A stretch of DNA of 64,000 nt, taken from contig NZ_JAKGBI010000005.1 in NCBI RefSeq assembly GCF_021530565.1, positions 62,001 through 126,000 on the forward strand, read 5' to 3'. Positions 39,449 through 49,325 of this stretch are shown here, one piece after another (the stretch's first letter is position 1; the number at the start of each line of letters is the position of its first letter). The translations under genes were made by a program, and so were the position numbers. A model generated the notes under the pieces. That model had not been told where the DNA came from. It did no database searches and saw nothing but the letters and a program-made list of their open reading frames with translations. This DNA comes from Pseudoalteromonas sp. SMS1. GTDB taxonomy: Bacteria; Pseudomonadota; Gammaproteobacteria; Enterobacterales; Alteromonadaceae.

Positions 39449-41419
39449 TTATTTAAAACTAACAACATTTCGCTCATCAAATGAAATATGCTCTTTTTTA
39501 GCGTTCCATACCAAATCACAAATACCATCTGTAGGATTAAACCCTGTCGGGGCATCCAACAGTAGCTGTCTTATTTTTTCATGTTCAAAGTTATGACAAG
39601 CAGTGTCTAATTCATCTAAGAAAACGTTCAACTCAGGTAGCGGCAGCATCACCTCTTTCGCAGTCATTATCCGCTGGTGGCTTGTTTGTTCGACATTGTC
39701 CCCAATCAACAGCTCCTCATAAAGCTTCTCGCCAGGTCGAAGGCCCGTACACTGGATTTCAATGTCACCGTGTGGGTTTGACTCATTCTTGATTTCCAAC
39801 CCAGATAAATGAATCATTTTTGTCGCGAGATCCTTTATTTTGACGGACTCACCCATATCAAGCACGAATACGTCTCCACCCTTACCCATTGCACCAGCTT
39901 GTATGACTAACTGCGCAGCTTCGGGAATAGTCATGAAGAAACGAGTAATCTCAGGGTGAGTAAGCGTGATCGGTCCTCCTTCTTTAATTTGTCGACGAAA
40001 TAGAGGAACCACTGAACCAGATGAACCAAGTACATTCCCAAATCGCACCATACAAAAGCGCGTATTATGTTTGCCTTTTTCTTTATTCTGAGCCAACCCT
40101 TGCAGACACAATTCCGCCATCCGTTTTGACGTTCCCATGACATTAGTTGGTCTGACCGCTTTATCAGTGCTCACTAGCACAAAAGTTTCGACCTTCGCGT
40201 TAATTGCGGCCTTTGCAGAATAATAGGTACCAAAAACATTATTACGTACCCCCTCCACCACGTTATGCTCAACCAAAGGAACATGTTTATACGCAGCGGC
40301 GTGATAGACCGTATGAACACCAAAAGCGAGCATACACGTTTCGAGTCGGTTAATATGTTGAACAGAGCCCATAATAGGGATGAGCTCAATATCAAGCCCC
40401 TTTTCATTGATCACTTCACTCAGCTCTTTTTCAATTGAGTAAAGCGCAAACTCCGTCAGTTCAAACAACACAAGTTTAGATGGACCGTGCTTAATAATTT
40501 GGCGGCATAACTCTGAGCCAATAGACCCTCCGGCGCCAGTCACCATAACAGACTTGCCTTTAATATTGGCATTTAAGAGCTCTTGTTTAGGCTCAACAGG
40601 ATCTCTTCCTAACAAATCTTCAATTTCAACATCTTTAATTTCATCAAGCGTCGCTCTTCCCTCAACCACGTCAGCCATACCAGGAATTGTCATTACCTCT
40701 ACAGGCAAATTTTCAAGTTGAGCCAGAATTTCTTTGCGTCGTACTCGACTCTCGCTCGGCATAGCTAAGAGTATTTTTCTAACTCTTTTACGCTCAATCA
40801 AACTGAAAATCCCTTCAAATGCGATGACAGGGATCCCTTGTAGAATAGCGCCTTGCTTTGATTTATCATCATCAATAAAAGCGCTTACATAATATTCTTC
40901 GCCGGCACCAATTGCAGGGGCTAATTGCCTTCCGGCAGAGCCTGCACCATATATAACGACAGGGGTTTTATTGACCGTTGCTAGCCTGCCCACCATTGCT
41001 CGAACCATAATTCGAGAGCCACCAACAGACAAAATAAGCAGCCATGCATAAATAACCGGCATAGTTCTAGGAATAGTGACTTGAGTAAAAAATGAGGCAA
41101 CTACCAATACAATTGTACTGATAACAGTACCAATGACAATTGCGCCAACAGCATGGGCGCCGACAAATCTTAGCACCGCTCGATATAGCCCCAAATTAAT
41201 AAAAGCTAACAAACTCGCTGGTAATACTAAGGCTAGAAGAAGCCAGTTTTTGCTCTCGAAAAAAGGCGTCAAGCTATCAAGCCTTACAATAAGTGCGAGC
41301 CAAAAAGCACTAAAAATAAAGATAGAATCAATAAATAGCGTAATAAGTCGCTTTTTTGAACGAGACGTATTTAGAAGAGTTCGGAACCAACTATCCACTG
41401 TAAATCCTTGAGAAAACAA
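39449..41419 (-). CDS. Membrane NDP-sugar 4,6-dehydratase, WbpM/PglF type
   Basis: A 656-residue membrane enzyme making UDP-4-keto-6-deoxy-HexNAc, the precursor of bacillosamine- and fucosamine-type sugars. Four N-terminal helices (to about 130) are followed by a first Rossmann-like region (YGAGSAGRQLAP, about 155) and a catalytic SDR domain (TGAGGSIGSELCRQ, about 294). In place of the usual Tyr-X3-Lys, the active site reads NVMGTSK (M428, K432), as in WbpM and PglF. It is the last gene of the leftward polysaccharide locus, 89 bases after the DHH gene. Confidence 0.92.
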   Translation of the reverse strand: MFSQGFTVDSWFRTLLNTSRSKKRLITLFIDSIFIFSAFWLALIVRLDSLTPFFESKNWLLLALVLPASLLAFINLGLYRAVLRFVGAHAVGAIVIGTVISTIVLVVASFFTQVTIPRTMPVIYAWLLILSVGGSRIMVRAMVGRLATVNKTPVVIYGAGSAGRQLAPAIGAGEEYYVSAFIDDDKSKQGAILQGIPVIAFEGIFSLIERKRVRKILLAMPSESRVRRKEILAQLENLPVEVMTIPGMADVVEGRATLDEIKDVEIEDLLGRDPVEPKQELLNANIKGKSVMVTGAGGSIGSELCRQIIKHGPSKLVLFELTEFALYSIEKELSEVINEKGLDIELIPIMGSVQHINRLETCMLAFGVHTVYHAAAYKHVPLVEHNVVEGVRNNVFGTYYSAKAAINAKVETFVLVSTDKAVRPTNVMGTSKRMAELCLQGLAQNKEKGKHNTRFCMVRFGNVLGSSGSVVPLFRRQIKEGGPITLTHPEITRFFMTIPEAAQLVIQAGAMGKGGDVFVLDMGESVKIKDLATKMIHLSGLEIKNESNPHGDIEIQCTGLRPGEKLYEELLIGDNVEQTSHQRIMTAKEVMLPLPELNVFLDELDTACHNFEHEKIRQLLLDAPTGFNPTDGICDLVWNAKKEHISFDERNVVSFK

Positions 41420-41508
41420 ATTTCAATCGCTTAGATTGATGATTTAGTTATAGAATACAAATATACACAAAATTTAAACAACTGTCATTTTGGATCTTCG
41501 ACTTACTT

Positions 41509-42486
41509 TCACGAAGATCGAGGTGAACAGCTTTCATAAAAACTATCTAACTCATTAATAAAGCTATTTATATCACACTTTTCTAACTCGTTAATTCCAC
41601 CAGCAGCGGCACGCCCCCCTCCGGTAGAAAATTTTGAACATATGTCAACGGCCCCCTGTTTATTATTCAATGGCGCCCTGACACTGACGGTAAAACTACC
41701 TTGTTGATTGTGAGAGACGACAGCATGTGCTCTATTGGGTGACTGATTTGCCATCATATTGCCCAACACACCGCTCACCCTTCTTGCCCACGGCGCGTCT
41801 TCTAGTATGATGACCTTTGAAAAGCGACTCTCATACAAAACCTCTGCTTTGGCAGCCAACGCCATATCTCGCTTATACGCCTCTTTTAGCGTATGGAAAA
41901 TAGAACCTTGTTGCTCAATGACCTCAAATGGGCTTTCATAGTCCAATAATTCATGAAGCAAGTGTTCTGGAGTAAAGTGCAGCTCTGCTATGTCACTTCC
42001 ATAACCGTTATAGTTTATGTATGTACCAAGCTCTTGTAACTGCGCTTTCTGATATTCAGACAAACCGAGTGAATTAGCTTCTCTGTTCGCTCTCTCGATC
42101 AAGTTATCACCATAAGCAGCTGTAATTGCCCACAAATGATACTTTTTATCAAGCAAATCACTAATAATTAAACTAGTGCAAACATCGGGAGCAGTATCAA
42201 TATGCGGATATAGATTGACATGCTTAGGTATCACGCCCGCTTTATGGTGATCAGCATAAAATACACGTGCTCCAACACTTAAAGCATCATGTAAATAAGG
42301 CATGTTTTTATCCATCGAAATATCAAATACTCTAAGTAAATCACCTTCTTCAGGTGTCACTTTCTTCATTAATTGAATATCTCGTTTCACACCCGTGATC
42401 TTGACGGTGTCAACAGGATTAGCCAGCTGCATTTGCAATACTGCAATAATACCATCTGCATCACCATTAAAAATATCGTACTTCAT
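41509..42486 (-). CDS. DHH family phosphoesterase, possible PAP phosphatase
   Basis: A 325-residue soluble phosphoesterase. Metal-site motifs run in order: FNGDADGI (residues 6-13), FDISMDKN (54-61), and the family DHH in YADHHKAG (79-81). A DHHA1-like C-terminal domain has FSTGGGRAAAGGINEL. NrnA-type relatives cleave nanoRNA and 3'-phosphoadenosine 5'-phosphate (PAP). It lies 12 bases after cysC, and a sulfotransferase is in the same locus, so PAP removal is an attractive guess. No substrate is proven by sequence. Confidence 0.85.
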   Translation of the reverse strand: MKYDIFNGDADGIIAVLQMQLANPVDTVKITGVKRDIQLMKKVTPEEGDLLRVFDISMDKNMPYLHDALSVGARVFYADHHKAGVIPKHVNLYPHIDTAPDVCTSLIISDLLDKKYHLWAITAAYGDNLIERANREANSLGLSEYQKAQLQELGTYINYNGYGSDIAELHFTPEHLLHELLDYESPFEVIEQQGSIFHTLKEAYKRDMALAAKAEVLYESRFSKVIILEDAPWARRVSGVLGNMMANQSPNRAHAVVSHNQQGSFTVSVRAPLNNKQGAVDICSKFSTGGGRAAAGGINELEKCDINSFINELDSFYESCSPRSS

Positions 42487-42498
42487 TCTGGGCTCAAC

Positions 42499-43107
42499 TT
42501 ACTGTTCACGCTTTATAATATTATTTTGAAAAAGGTATGAAATAACCTGCTCGACACTTTCATTTATTGATTGCTCTGCAGTTTTCAGATGCACCTCAGG
42601 TAAAGAGGGTGCTTCATAGGTTGAGCTTATCCCTGTAAAGTTAGCAATTTCACCTGCGCGAGCTTTCTTATATAGCCCTTTGGGATCACGGCTTTCGCAT
42701 ACCGCTAGAGGCGTATCCACAAAAACCTCTATAAACTCTCCCTGTGGTAATAAGTTTCGAGCTTGATCTCTGTCTTTTTGAAACGGGCTAATGAAAGCAG
42801 TTGATACAATGATACCCGCATCGACAAATAATTTGGCAACTTCACTAATTCGACGGATATTTTCAACCCGATCTTCATCGCTAAAAGATAGCCCTTTGTT
42901 CAAGCCATGGCGTACATTATCACCATCGAGTAAGTACGTGTGACACCCTAATTCAAATAACTTTGCTTCAACCGCATTCGCGATTGTTGATTTCCCAGAG
43001 CCACTCAGACCTGTGTACCACAAAACAACAGAGCGATGCCCCTTCAAAGCTTGCTTTTTTGAACGTGAAACAGTTTGTTCATGCCATACAATATTCTCAT
43101 TATTCAT
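42499..43107 (-). CDS. cysC: Adenylylsulfate kinase
   Basis: A 202-residue APS kinase that makes PAPS from APS and ATP. The P-loop [11 protein letters not shown] lies at 31-41, and [27 protein letters not shown] and [11 protein letters not shown] supply the APS-site residues. It is a free-standing kinase, not fused to CysN. It sits between the SLC13 permease (24 bases) and the DHH gene (12 bases), inside the sulfate-activation run. Confidence 0.96.
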   Translation of the reverse strand: MNNENIVWHEQTVSRSKKQALKGHRSVVLWYTGLSGSGKSTIANAVEAKLFELGCHTYLLDGDNVRHGLNKGLSFSDEDRVENIRRISEVAKLFVDAGIIVSTAFISPFQKDRDQARNLLPQGEFIEVFVDTPLAVCESRDPKGLYKKARAGEIANFTGISSTYEAPSLPEVHLKTAEQSINESVEQVISYLFQNNIIKREQ

Positions 43108-43131
43108 ATTTCTACGTACTTTACCTAAACA

Positions 43132-44859
43132 TTAAAAAGGGAAAAAATGTGGTAATACCGTAAGCACAGTTATGCCATAGGTTAACGATACGGGAATACC
43201 AAATTTGATGAAGTCAAATAGCTTGTAGCTACCTGCATTATAAACCATAAGATTTGTTTGATAACCATATGGGCTAATGAAACTACCACTTGCAGCAAAA
43301 GCAACGGCTAACACAAATGGGTATACACTGACATTCAGGCCAATGGCGGTTGAATATGCGATGGGAAAGACCAAAGCCGCAGCGGCATTATTCGTAATCA
43401 ACTCTGTGAGTAATAAAGTGATTAAGAACACAGCAATAAGTGCAATATAAGGACTTTGGTCTGCTAAACTACTTTTTGCTATTTCAGAAATAAGTAACGT
43501 GACTCCTGTCGCTTCCAAAGCAGATGCTAGGCTCAGCGCACTGACCACTATAACCCAAAGCTCAATAGGAAATCTGCGCTTAACTTCGTTGACTGACAGA
43601 CATTTACACAGTATGAGTGAGGCTAGGTAAAATAGAAAGCATTTAAATAGTGGCACATCAAATAACACCGATGATGTAATTGCACCTAAGAATCCCCATA
43701 ATGTAAATTGCTCTTTCAGTCCAGTAATCATATCGTCGGCTGTCACACCGCTGAGTATAAAAAAGTTTTTACTCAAATTGGTCCGTTTTGCAAAATCATG
43801 CCCCACTGCTAGAACCAAAAAATCACCGCTTTGAATCGTGATATCACCAAGCTTACCACTTAGTTTCTCACCGTCTCTGCGTATTGCAACTACGGCAGCA
43901 TCAAAACGAGCACGAAAGCCTGCGCTCTTCAAAGTTTTACCAACAACAGCGGCACCGGGTTTAATAACCACTTCGGTCAAATTCTGCTGCAATAGACCGT
44001 CTTGTTCAGCATACAACTTTAATCCTTTGTATTGTCGCAGGCTTAGTACTTTGGTGATGTCCCCAGAAAAAATGAGTTTATCACATGGCGCAATGACATC
44101 CGTCGGAGACACCGGGCTAATCAAACGACCATCGCGGATAATTTCAACTAAAAACAATGAATCGAGACTACGTAACCCATTTTGCTCAATGGTCTTTCCC
44201 ACCATTGGGGAATTCGATTCAATAAATGCTTCAACGAAATAACTTTCTGAAAACGCTTTATGATGCACTTGTCCCTTTAATGCCGGTAAGCGCAGTACTA
44301 AAACACAAAGACAAGCGAATAACGCAATTAACCCCACAGGTAAGAAATCAAAAAAGTGAAAGCCTGCATCCCCTTTTTCTAATAGCATGGAGTTTATAAT
44401 TAAATTGGTTGAGGTCCCCACCAAAGTAAGCGTCCCGCCTAGAATTGCTACATAGGACAGAGGGAGCAACAACTTGTTAGGAGGGATCAATTTATTCTTT
44501 TTCACAGGACTGATCAGCGTTGCAATAACGGCTGTATTATTCAAAAAAGCAGAAGACAATGCGGTTGCAGAAAAAAGCTTGAAGTATGATTTTGAAATTG
44601 AGCCATTAAAGAGCATGCTCGCTAATTTGCGTAAAAAACTCGTGCGCTCCAACGCAAAACTGCACAACACCAGCAACATCAGAGTGAGCACCCCCTGATT
44701 AACGGCATTCGACAATAGCTGCTCTGTCGTGATTAGATTGGTGCCTAGACAAGCCAAACAAGCAAAAGCGAAAACCCGCTCTGGCTTTTTTTGATATTTA
44801 AATAACGAGAAAATAGTTGCTATAAAAATAGCAACTATTATCAATTGATGACTATCCAT
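43132..44859 (-). CDS. SLC13 family permease with RCK_C domains (probable sulfate uptake)
   Basis: A 575-residue transporter with about 11 helices. The SLC13/DASS motifs SSAFLNNTAVIATLISP and GGTLTLVGTSTNLIIN mark the first sodium/substrate half, and ELITNNAAAALVFPIA and SGSFISPYGYQTNLMVY the second. Two TrkA-C (RCK_C) domains lie between them, at about 205-375. The gene sits between cysN and cysC, 15 and 24 bases away, so sulfate is the likely substrate. Confidence 0.9.
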   Translation of the reverse strand: MDSHQLIIVAIFIATIFSLFKYQKKPERVFAFACLACLGTNLITTEQLLSNAVNQGVLTLMLLVLCSFALERTSFLRKLASMLFNGSISKSYFKLFSATALSSAFLNNTAVIATLISPVKKNKLIPPNKLLLPLSYVAILGGTLTLVGTSTNLIINSMLLEKGDAGFHFFDFLPVGLIALFACLCVLVLRLPALKGQVHHKAFSESYFVEAFIESNSPMVGKTIEQNGLRSLDSLFLVEIIRDGRLISPVSPTDVIAPCDKLIFSGDITKVLSLRQYKGLKLYAEQDGLLQQNLTEVVIKPGAAVVGKTLKSAGFRARFDAAVVAIRRDGEKLSGKLGDITIQSGDFLVLAVGHDFAKRTNLSKNFFILSGVTADDMITGLKEQFTLWGFLGAITSSVLFDVPLFKCFLFYLASLILCKCLSVNEVKRRFPIELWVIVVSALSLASALEATGVTLLISEIAKSSLADQSPYIALIAVFLITLLLTELITNNAAAALVFPIAYSTAIGLNVSVYPFVLAVAFAASGSFISPYGYQTNLMVYNAGSYKLFDFIKFGIPVSLTYGITVLTVLPHFFPF

Positions 44860-44874
44860 GAATACAATATAAAA

Positions 44875-46305
44875 CTACAGACTGATTGCTTCTGCGTTCC
44901 ACTCCGGATAGTGCTCTCTGATATACTGATTTAATGCAACTTCGGCTGGCGTATAAACGCGTGTTGCAGTCTCCTGACTTGCATCCCCAGGCTCGGAGAT
45001 CATACCCGCACCAACGGTGACATTAGTCAGTCTGTCAATAATGATAAATGAACCTGTACCAATCACTTGGCTATATTTATCAATCACAACTGGCGCAGAC
45101 GTTTCAATGGTACAATTAGCAATTTCATTTAATTGCAACTCATTTGCTTCCGTCTGTTCAAGTGTGTTTACGTCGATACGATGGTTAATATTCGCAATTC
45201 TACCAAACGTATTTTTCGTGCCTACCTTCAACTCATACTCTTTACCAACTTGCATTGCCGCATCAGCCATCCATACTATTGTCGCAGCAAATTTGGATGT
45301 TGTCGTAGGTAGTTGCTTATCATCATTGCTTGACTTAACAATGACGTCACCGCGAGAAATATCAATTTCATCTTTCAACGTTAACGTAACGGCTTGACCT
45401 ACAAACGCACTATCGAGGTCACCATCCGCAGTCACGATTCTTTCTATTGATGACTCTTTACCCGATGGAAAAACAGTCACTTGATCACCCGTATTGATAA
45501 TGCCACTCGCTATCGTGCCGCAAAACCCACGGAAATCTAAATTCGGACGATTAACATACTGTACCGGCAAGCGGAATGTATCTACATTTTTGTCGTCACT
45601 GATGGTGACTGTATCCAGTAACTTCATTAATGTTGCGCCTGGGTACCAATCAAGGTTATCGCTTTTATCGACAACATTATCGCCTTTCAACGCAGAAATC
45701 GGCACAAAACGTATATCTGGGATATCAAGCTGTTCCGCAAACGCTTTGTAATCAGCCTTAATTTTACGGTATACATCTTGGCTATAGTCCACCAGATCCA
45801 TTTTATTAATTGCGACAATAATGTGTTTTAAACCTAGCAGCGAAGCAATATAACTATGACGTTTCGTCTGTGTTTGAACGCCTTTACGTGCATCGATCAT
45901 AACGATCGCTAAGTCACAATTAGAGGCGCCCGTAGCCATATTACGCGTGTATTGTTCGTGTCCAGGGCAATCAGCAATAATGAATTTACGCTTTTCTGTC
46001 GCAAAATAACGGTAAGCGACATCAATAGTAATTCCTTGTTCACGTTCAGACTGAAGACCATCCACTAACAGTGCTAAGTCGAATTCTTCATCCGTGGTAT
46101 TAAACTTTTTAGAGTCATTTTTTATTGCCGCCATATGATCTTCGAAGATCAATTTTGAGTCATGTAATAGGCGACCAATTAAAGTAGATTTACCGTCATC
46201 GACATTGCCACAGGTCAAAAAACGCAGCATGTCCTTATTTTCATGCTGCTTTAAGTAACCTTCGATATCGGTTTCTAATAAATTTGATTGTGTTGAAACT
46301 GTCAT
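44875..46305 (-). CDS. cysN: Sulfate adenylyltransferase subunit 1 (GTPase)
   Basis: A 476-residue translation-factor-like GTPase that drives ATP sulfurylase. G1 is CGNVDDGKSTLIGRLL, G3 is DCPGHEQYTRNM and G4 is INKMDLVDY, followed by EF-Tu-like beta domains. There is no C-terminal APS kinase fusion, consistent with the separate cysC. It follows cysD after 66 bases that contain a palindrome. Confidence 0.96.
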   Translation of the reverse strand: MTVSTQSNLLETDIEGYLKQHENKDMLRFLTCGNVDDGKSTLIGRLLHDSKLIFEDHMAAIKNDSKKFNTTDEEFDLALLVDGLQSEREQGITIDVAYRYFATEKRKFIIADCPGHEQYTRNMATGASNCDLAIVMIDARKGVQTQTKRHSYIASLLGLKHIIVAINKMDLVDYSQDVYRKIKADYKAFAEQLDIPDIRFVPISALKGDNVVDKSDNLDWYPGATLMKLLDTVTISDDKNVDTFRLPVQYVNRPNLDFRGFCGTIASGIINTGDQVTVFPSGKESSIERIVTADGDLDSAFVGQAVTLTLKDEIDISRGDVIVKSSNDDKQLPTTTSKFAATIVWMADAAMQVGKEYELKVGTKNTFGRIANINHRIDVNTLEQTEANELQLNEIANCTIETSAPVVIDKYSQVIGTGSFIIIDRLTNVTVGAGMISEPGDASQETATRVYTPAEVALNQYIREHYPEWNAEAISL

Positions 46306-46347
46306 TATGTTTCCTTTGAAAATGGTTGGGTTAATTAAAGTTACAAA

Positions 46348-46359
46348 AGGTAATTACCT
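46348..46359. repeat. Palindrome in the cysD-cysN gap
   Basis: AGGTAATTACCT is a perfect 12-base palindrome flanked on both sides by AAAGTTAC/AAGTTACT direct repeats. It is in the only sizeable gap of the cys run. Confidence 0.35.
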
Positions 46360-46371
46360 AAAAAGTTACTT

Positions 46372-47277
46372 TTAGAAATAACCTTCCATTTTCTTTTTCT
46401 CCATAGAACCGGATGAATCGTGATCAATTACACGACCTTGACGCTCAGAAGTTTTCGTTAACAACATTTCTTGAATGATTTCAGGGAGTGTTGTTGCATT
46501 TGATTCGACAGCCCCAGTCAGAGGATAACATCCCAAAGTTCTAAAACGTACCATCTTCATTTCAGGCTTCTCACCCGCTTTTAAAGGCATACGTTCATCA
46601 TCAACCATTATCAGTGCGCCATCGCGCTCGACGACTGGGCGTTCAGCAGCCAAATACAGAGGAACAATATCTATGTTTTCAAGATAAATATATTGCCATA
46701 TATCAAGCTCCGTCCAGTTACTCAAAGGAAAAACTCGAATGCTCTCCCCTTTATTCACCTTACCGTTAAAGGTATTCCATAGCTCAGGACGTTGATTTTT
46801 TGGATCCCAGCGATGATTTTTATCGCGGAACGAATATACACGCTCTTTTGCACGTGACTTTTCTTCATCACGGCGTGCACCACCAAATGCAGCATCAAAC
46901 TGGTATTTATCTAGTGCTTGTTTTAATGCCTGTGTTTTCATGACATCGGTATGCTTAGCACTGCCATGTGTAAACGGACCAACACCCGCCTCGACGCCTT
47001 CTTCATTGATGTGCACCAACAAATCAAAGCCCAGCTTCTTCGCCATGTTATCTCTAAACTCGATCATCTCTTTAAACTTCCAAGTTGTATCAACATGAAG
47101 TAATGGGAATGGTGGTTTAGCTGGGTAAAAAGCTTTCATCGTTAAATGCAACATCACTGCGGAGTCTTTTCCAACAGAGTACAACATCACGGGGTTATCG
47201 AACTCTGCAGCGACTTCACGAATAATATGAATAGCTTCAGCCTCAAGTGCCTTTAGGTGGGTAATGTTTAAATTCAT
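46372..47277 (-). CDS. cysD: Sulfate adenylyltransferase subunit 2
   Basis: A 301-residue ATP sulfurylase catalytic subunit, forming APS from sulfate and ATP. The PP-loop is [13 protein letters not shown] (S34-S39). The [16 protein letters not shown] segment and the C-terminal [10 protein letters not shown] end are typical. It lies 15 bases after the DegT aminotransferase, so sulfate activation appears transcriptionally joined to the amino-sugar genes. Confidence 0.96.
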   Translation of the reverse strand: MNLNITHLKALEAEAIHIIREVAAEFDNPVMLYSVGKDSAVMLHLTMKAFYPAKPPFPLLHVDTTWKFKEMIEFRDNMAKKLGFDLLVHINEEGVEAGVGPFTHGSAKHTDVMKTQALKQALDKYQFDAAFGGARRDEEKSRAKERVYSFRDKNHRWDPKNQRPELWNTFNGKVNKGESIRVFPLSNWTELDIWQYIYLENIDIVPLYLAAERPVVERDGALIMVDDERMPLKAGEKPEMKMVRFRTLGCYPLTGAVESNATTLPEIIQEMLLTKTSERQGRVIDHDSSGSMEKKKMEGYF

Positions 47278-47292
47278 TTTATCCCTCTCTAA

Positions 47293-48477
47293 TTAAATTT
47301 CTCTATTTGAAGCAGAAGCAAAAACTTGTTTAATAACATCTACTGTCTTGTTAATTTCGGCTGTAGTTAGCGTTGGATGAACCAAAAACATTAATGAGGT
47401 TTCACCTAACTCCACAGCATTTCTCAAACGCTCATCTGGTCGCCATGGCGTGTTATCAAACGCTTTTTCTAAGTAAACTTCAGAACAACTTCCTTGGAAA
47501 CAAGGTACTCCTAGCTCAACAATTTCGTTAACGATGCGGTCCCGAGTCCAGTCTGTTTTTAATTCCTCAGGTTTCACAAACATATAGTGTTTGTATTCTG
47601 CGTGTTCACAATACTCAGGTACATCAACGAGTCGAATACAGCTAAACTCTCTTGCTGCATCATCGAGCTGTGCCGCATAATTTTGACGTGTGGCCGTCCA
47701 GTTTTGCATTCGAGTCAATTGAATTCGACCAATTGCGGCCTGCATTTCTGTCATGCGCCAATTGGTACCAAAACTTTCATGAAGCCACCTAAAACCAGGA
47801 GGATGTTCTCGATTATAAACGGCATCATGGCTCTTGCCATGATCTTTATAGCTCCACATTTTTTGCCAAAGCTCTTTGGAGTTTGTGGTCACCATGCCAC
47901 CTTCACCGCCGGTGGTCATGATTTTATCTTGACAGAAACTCCACGCACCAACGTGACCTATACTTCCAACCGATCTACCTTTATATTTTGCACCGTGCGC
48001 CTGCGCACAGTCTTCTATTACATAAAAGCCATATTCTTCACTTAATGCCATAATGGCATCCATTTCAGCAGGCATTCCAGCCAAATGAACAACAATGACG
48101 GCTTTAGTCTTTGGTGTTAGTACCGCTTTAATTGACTCAGCAGTTATGGCCTGACTATTTAGATCTACATCAGCAAAAACAGGGGCCGCACCCGCGGTTA
48201 CAATACTGCTGGCAGAAGCTAAAAATGTACGAGGTGTTGTGATGACCTCATCTCCAGCTCCAATATCCAAAGCTTTTAAAGCAACATCTAGCGCAAGTGT
48301 TCCATTCGCTAATGCAACAGCAAATTCTGACTCAGCCCATGTCGCAAATTCCTTTTCAAACTCTCTGCCTTGTGTACCAGTCCAGTAATTCACTTTATTG
48401 GACAGTAAAACGCGACTTACGGAATCAGCTTCTTCTTGTGAAAAGCTTGGCCATGGTGAAAATGAAGTATTCAGCAT
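47293..48477 (-). CDS. DegT/DnrJ/EryC1/StrS sugar aminotransferase
   Basis: A 394-residue PLP enzyme that aminates keto-sugar nucleotides. The PLP lysine is K185 in SFCQDKIMTTGGEGG, and D156 in VIEDCAQAHG contacts the cofactor. With the WbpM/PglF-type dehydratase and the PglD-type acyltransferase in the locus, it is the likely 4-aminotransferase of a bacillosamine-type pathway (PglE role). It starts two bases after the acyl-CoA dehydrogenase stop and is followed by cysD. Confidence 0.92.
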   Translation of the reverse strand: MLNTSFSPWPSFSQEEADSVSRVLLSNKVNYWTGTQGREFEKEFATWAESEFAVALANGTLALDVALKALDIGAGDEVITTPRTFLASASSIVTAGAAPVFADVDLNSQAITAESIKAVLTPKTKAVIVVHLAGMPAEMDAIMALSEEYGFYVIEDCAQAHGAKYKGRSVGSIGHVGAWSFCQDKIMTTGGEGGMVTTNSKELWQKMWSYKDHGKSHDAVYNREHPPGFRWLHESFGTNWRMTEMQAAIGRIQLTRMQNWTATRQNYAAQLDDAAREFSCIRLVDVPEYCEHAEYKHYMFVKPEELKTDWTRDRIVNEIVELGVPCFQGSCSEVYLEKAFDNTPWRPDERLRNAVELGETSLMFLVHPTLTTAEINKTVDVIKQVFASASNREI

Positions 48478-48479
48478 AA

Positions 48480-49325
48480 TTAGTACTTATAAAAACCTTG
48501 TTTTGTTTTACGACCTAAATAATTTGCGCGCACCATTTTTCTAAGTAGTGGATGAGCACGGTATTTAGGGTCTCCAGTCTCTTTGTATAGCGTATCCATA
48601 ATAGAAAGGTTGACGTCATTCCCTATTAAATCAGCTAGGGCAAGTGGTCCCATAGGGTGATGCGCCCCATATTTCATTGCTTTATCGATATCCTTAGCCG
48701 TCGCTACGCCTTCGGCTAAAATAGACACAGCCTCATTGATCATGGGAATTAGCATTCTATTGACTACAAAACCAGGAGCTTCATTTACAAGAACCGGTTT
48801 TTTCCCTAAAGATTGAGTAAATGCGGTCATCTTCTCAATGAGCTCTGAGCTTGTCTCATGACCAGCTACAATCTCAACAAGCTCCATCAGGGGGGCTGGG
48901 TTGAAAAAGTGCAGTCCAATTACATTTTTTGGATTAGGAAGGACACTCGCAAATGCTGTTATTGAAAGTGAGGAAGTATTTGTAGCGACAATAGTATCCT
49001 CATTCACAAATTCAGAAAGCGTGCTGAATAAACTCATTTTTTCAGTAAAGTCTTCAGAAATAGCCTCAATCACCAAATCAGAATCAGCACACACACTATA
49101 AGTATCATGTAAATGAATGGCATCAGCAGCAGCGACAGCTATTTCTTCAGACAAATGTCCTTTGGATACGAGCTTCTTAAGCTGTCTGCTAACTTGCTGT
49201 TTTACAGATTCTGCTTTTTCTAAACTACGCGCAACAATATTCACTTCAATTTGTTGCTCTGTACTAGTTAATACTTGGCATATTCCTGCCGACATTACCC
49301 CTGAACCGATGATTGTGACTTTCAT
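48480..49325 (-). CDS. 3-hydroxyacyl-CoA dehydrogenase (3-hydroxybutyryl-CoA type)
   Basis: A 281-residue NAD(P)-dependent dehydrogenase of the short, stand-alone type. The Rossmann fingerprint is GSGVMSAGICQ, with Ser where most members have Gly. The catalytic region is GLHFFNPAPLMELVEIV, and the C-terminal domain has GPLALADLIG. Such enzymes interconvert acetoacetyl-CoA and 3-hydroxybutyryl-CoA. It overlaps the PglD-type acyltransferase by four bases and precedes the aminotransferase by two, so it is embedded in amino-sugar genes, not fatty-acid genes. Confidence 0.88.
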   Translation of the reverse strand: MKVTIIGSGVMSAGICQVLTSTEQQIEVNIVARSLEKAESVKQQVSRQLKKLVSKGHLSEEIAVAAADAIHLHDTYSVCADSDLVIEAISEDFTEKMSLFSTLSEFVNEDTIVATNTSSLSITAFASVLPNPKNVIGLHFFNPAPLMELVEIVAGHETSSELIEKMTAFTQSLGKKPVLVNEAPGFVVNRMLIPMINEAVSILAEGVATAKDIDKAMKYGAHHPMGPLALADLIGNDVNLSIMDTLYKETGDPKYRAHPLLRKMVRANYLGRKTKQGFYKY

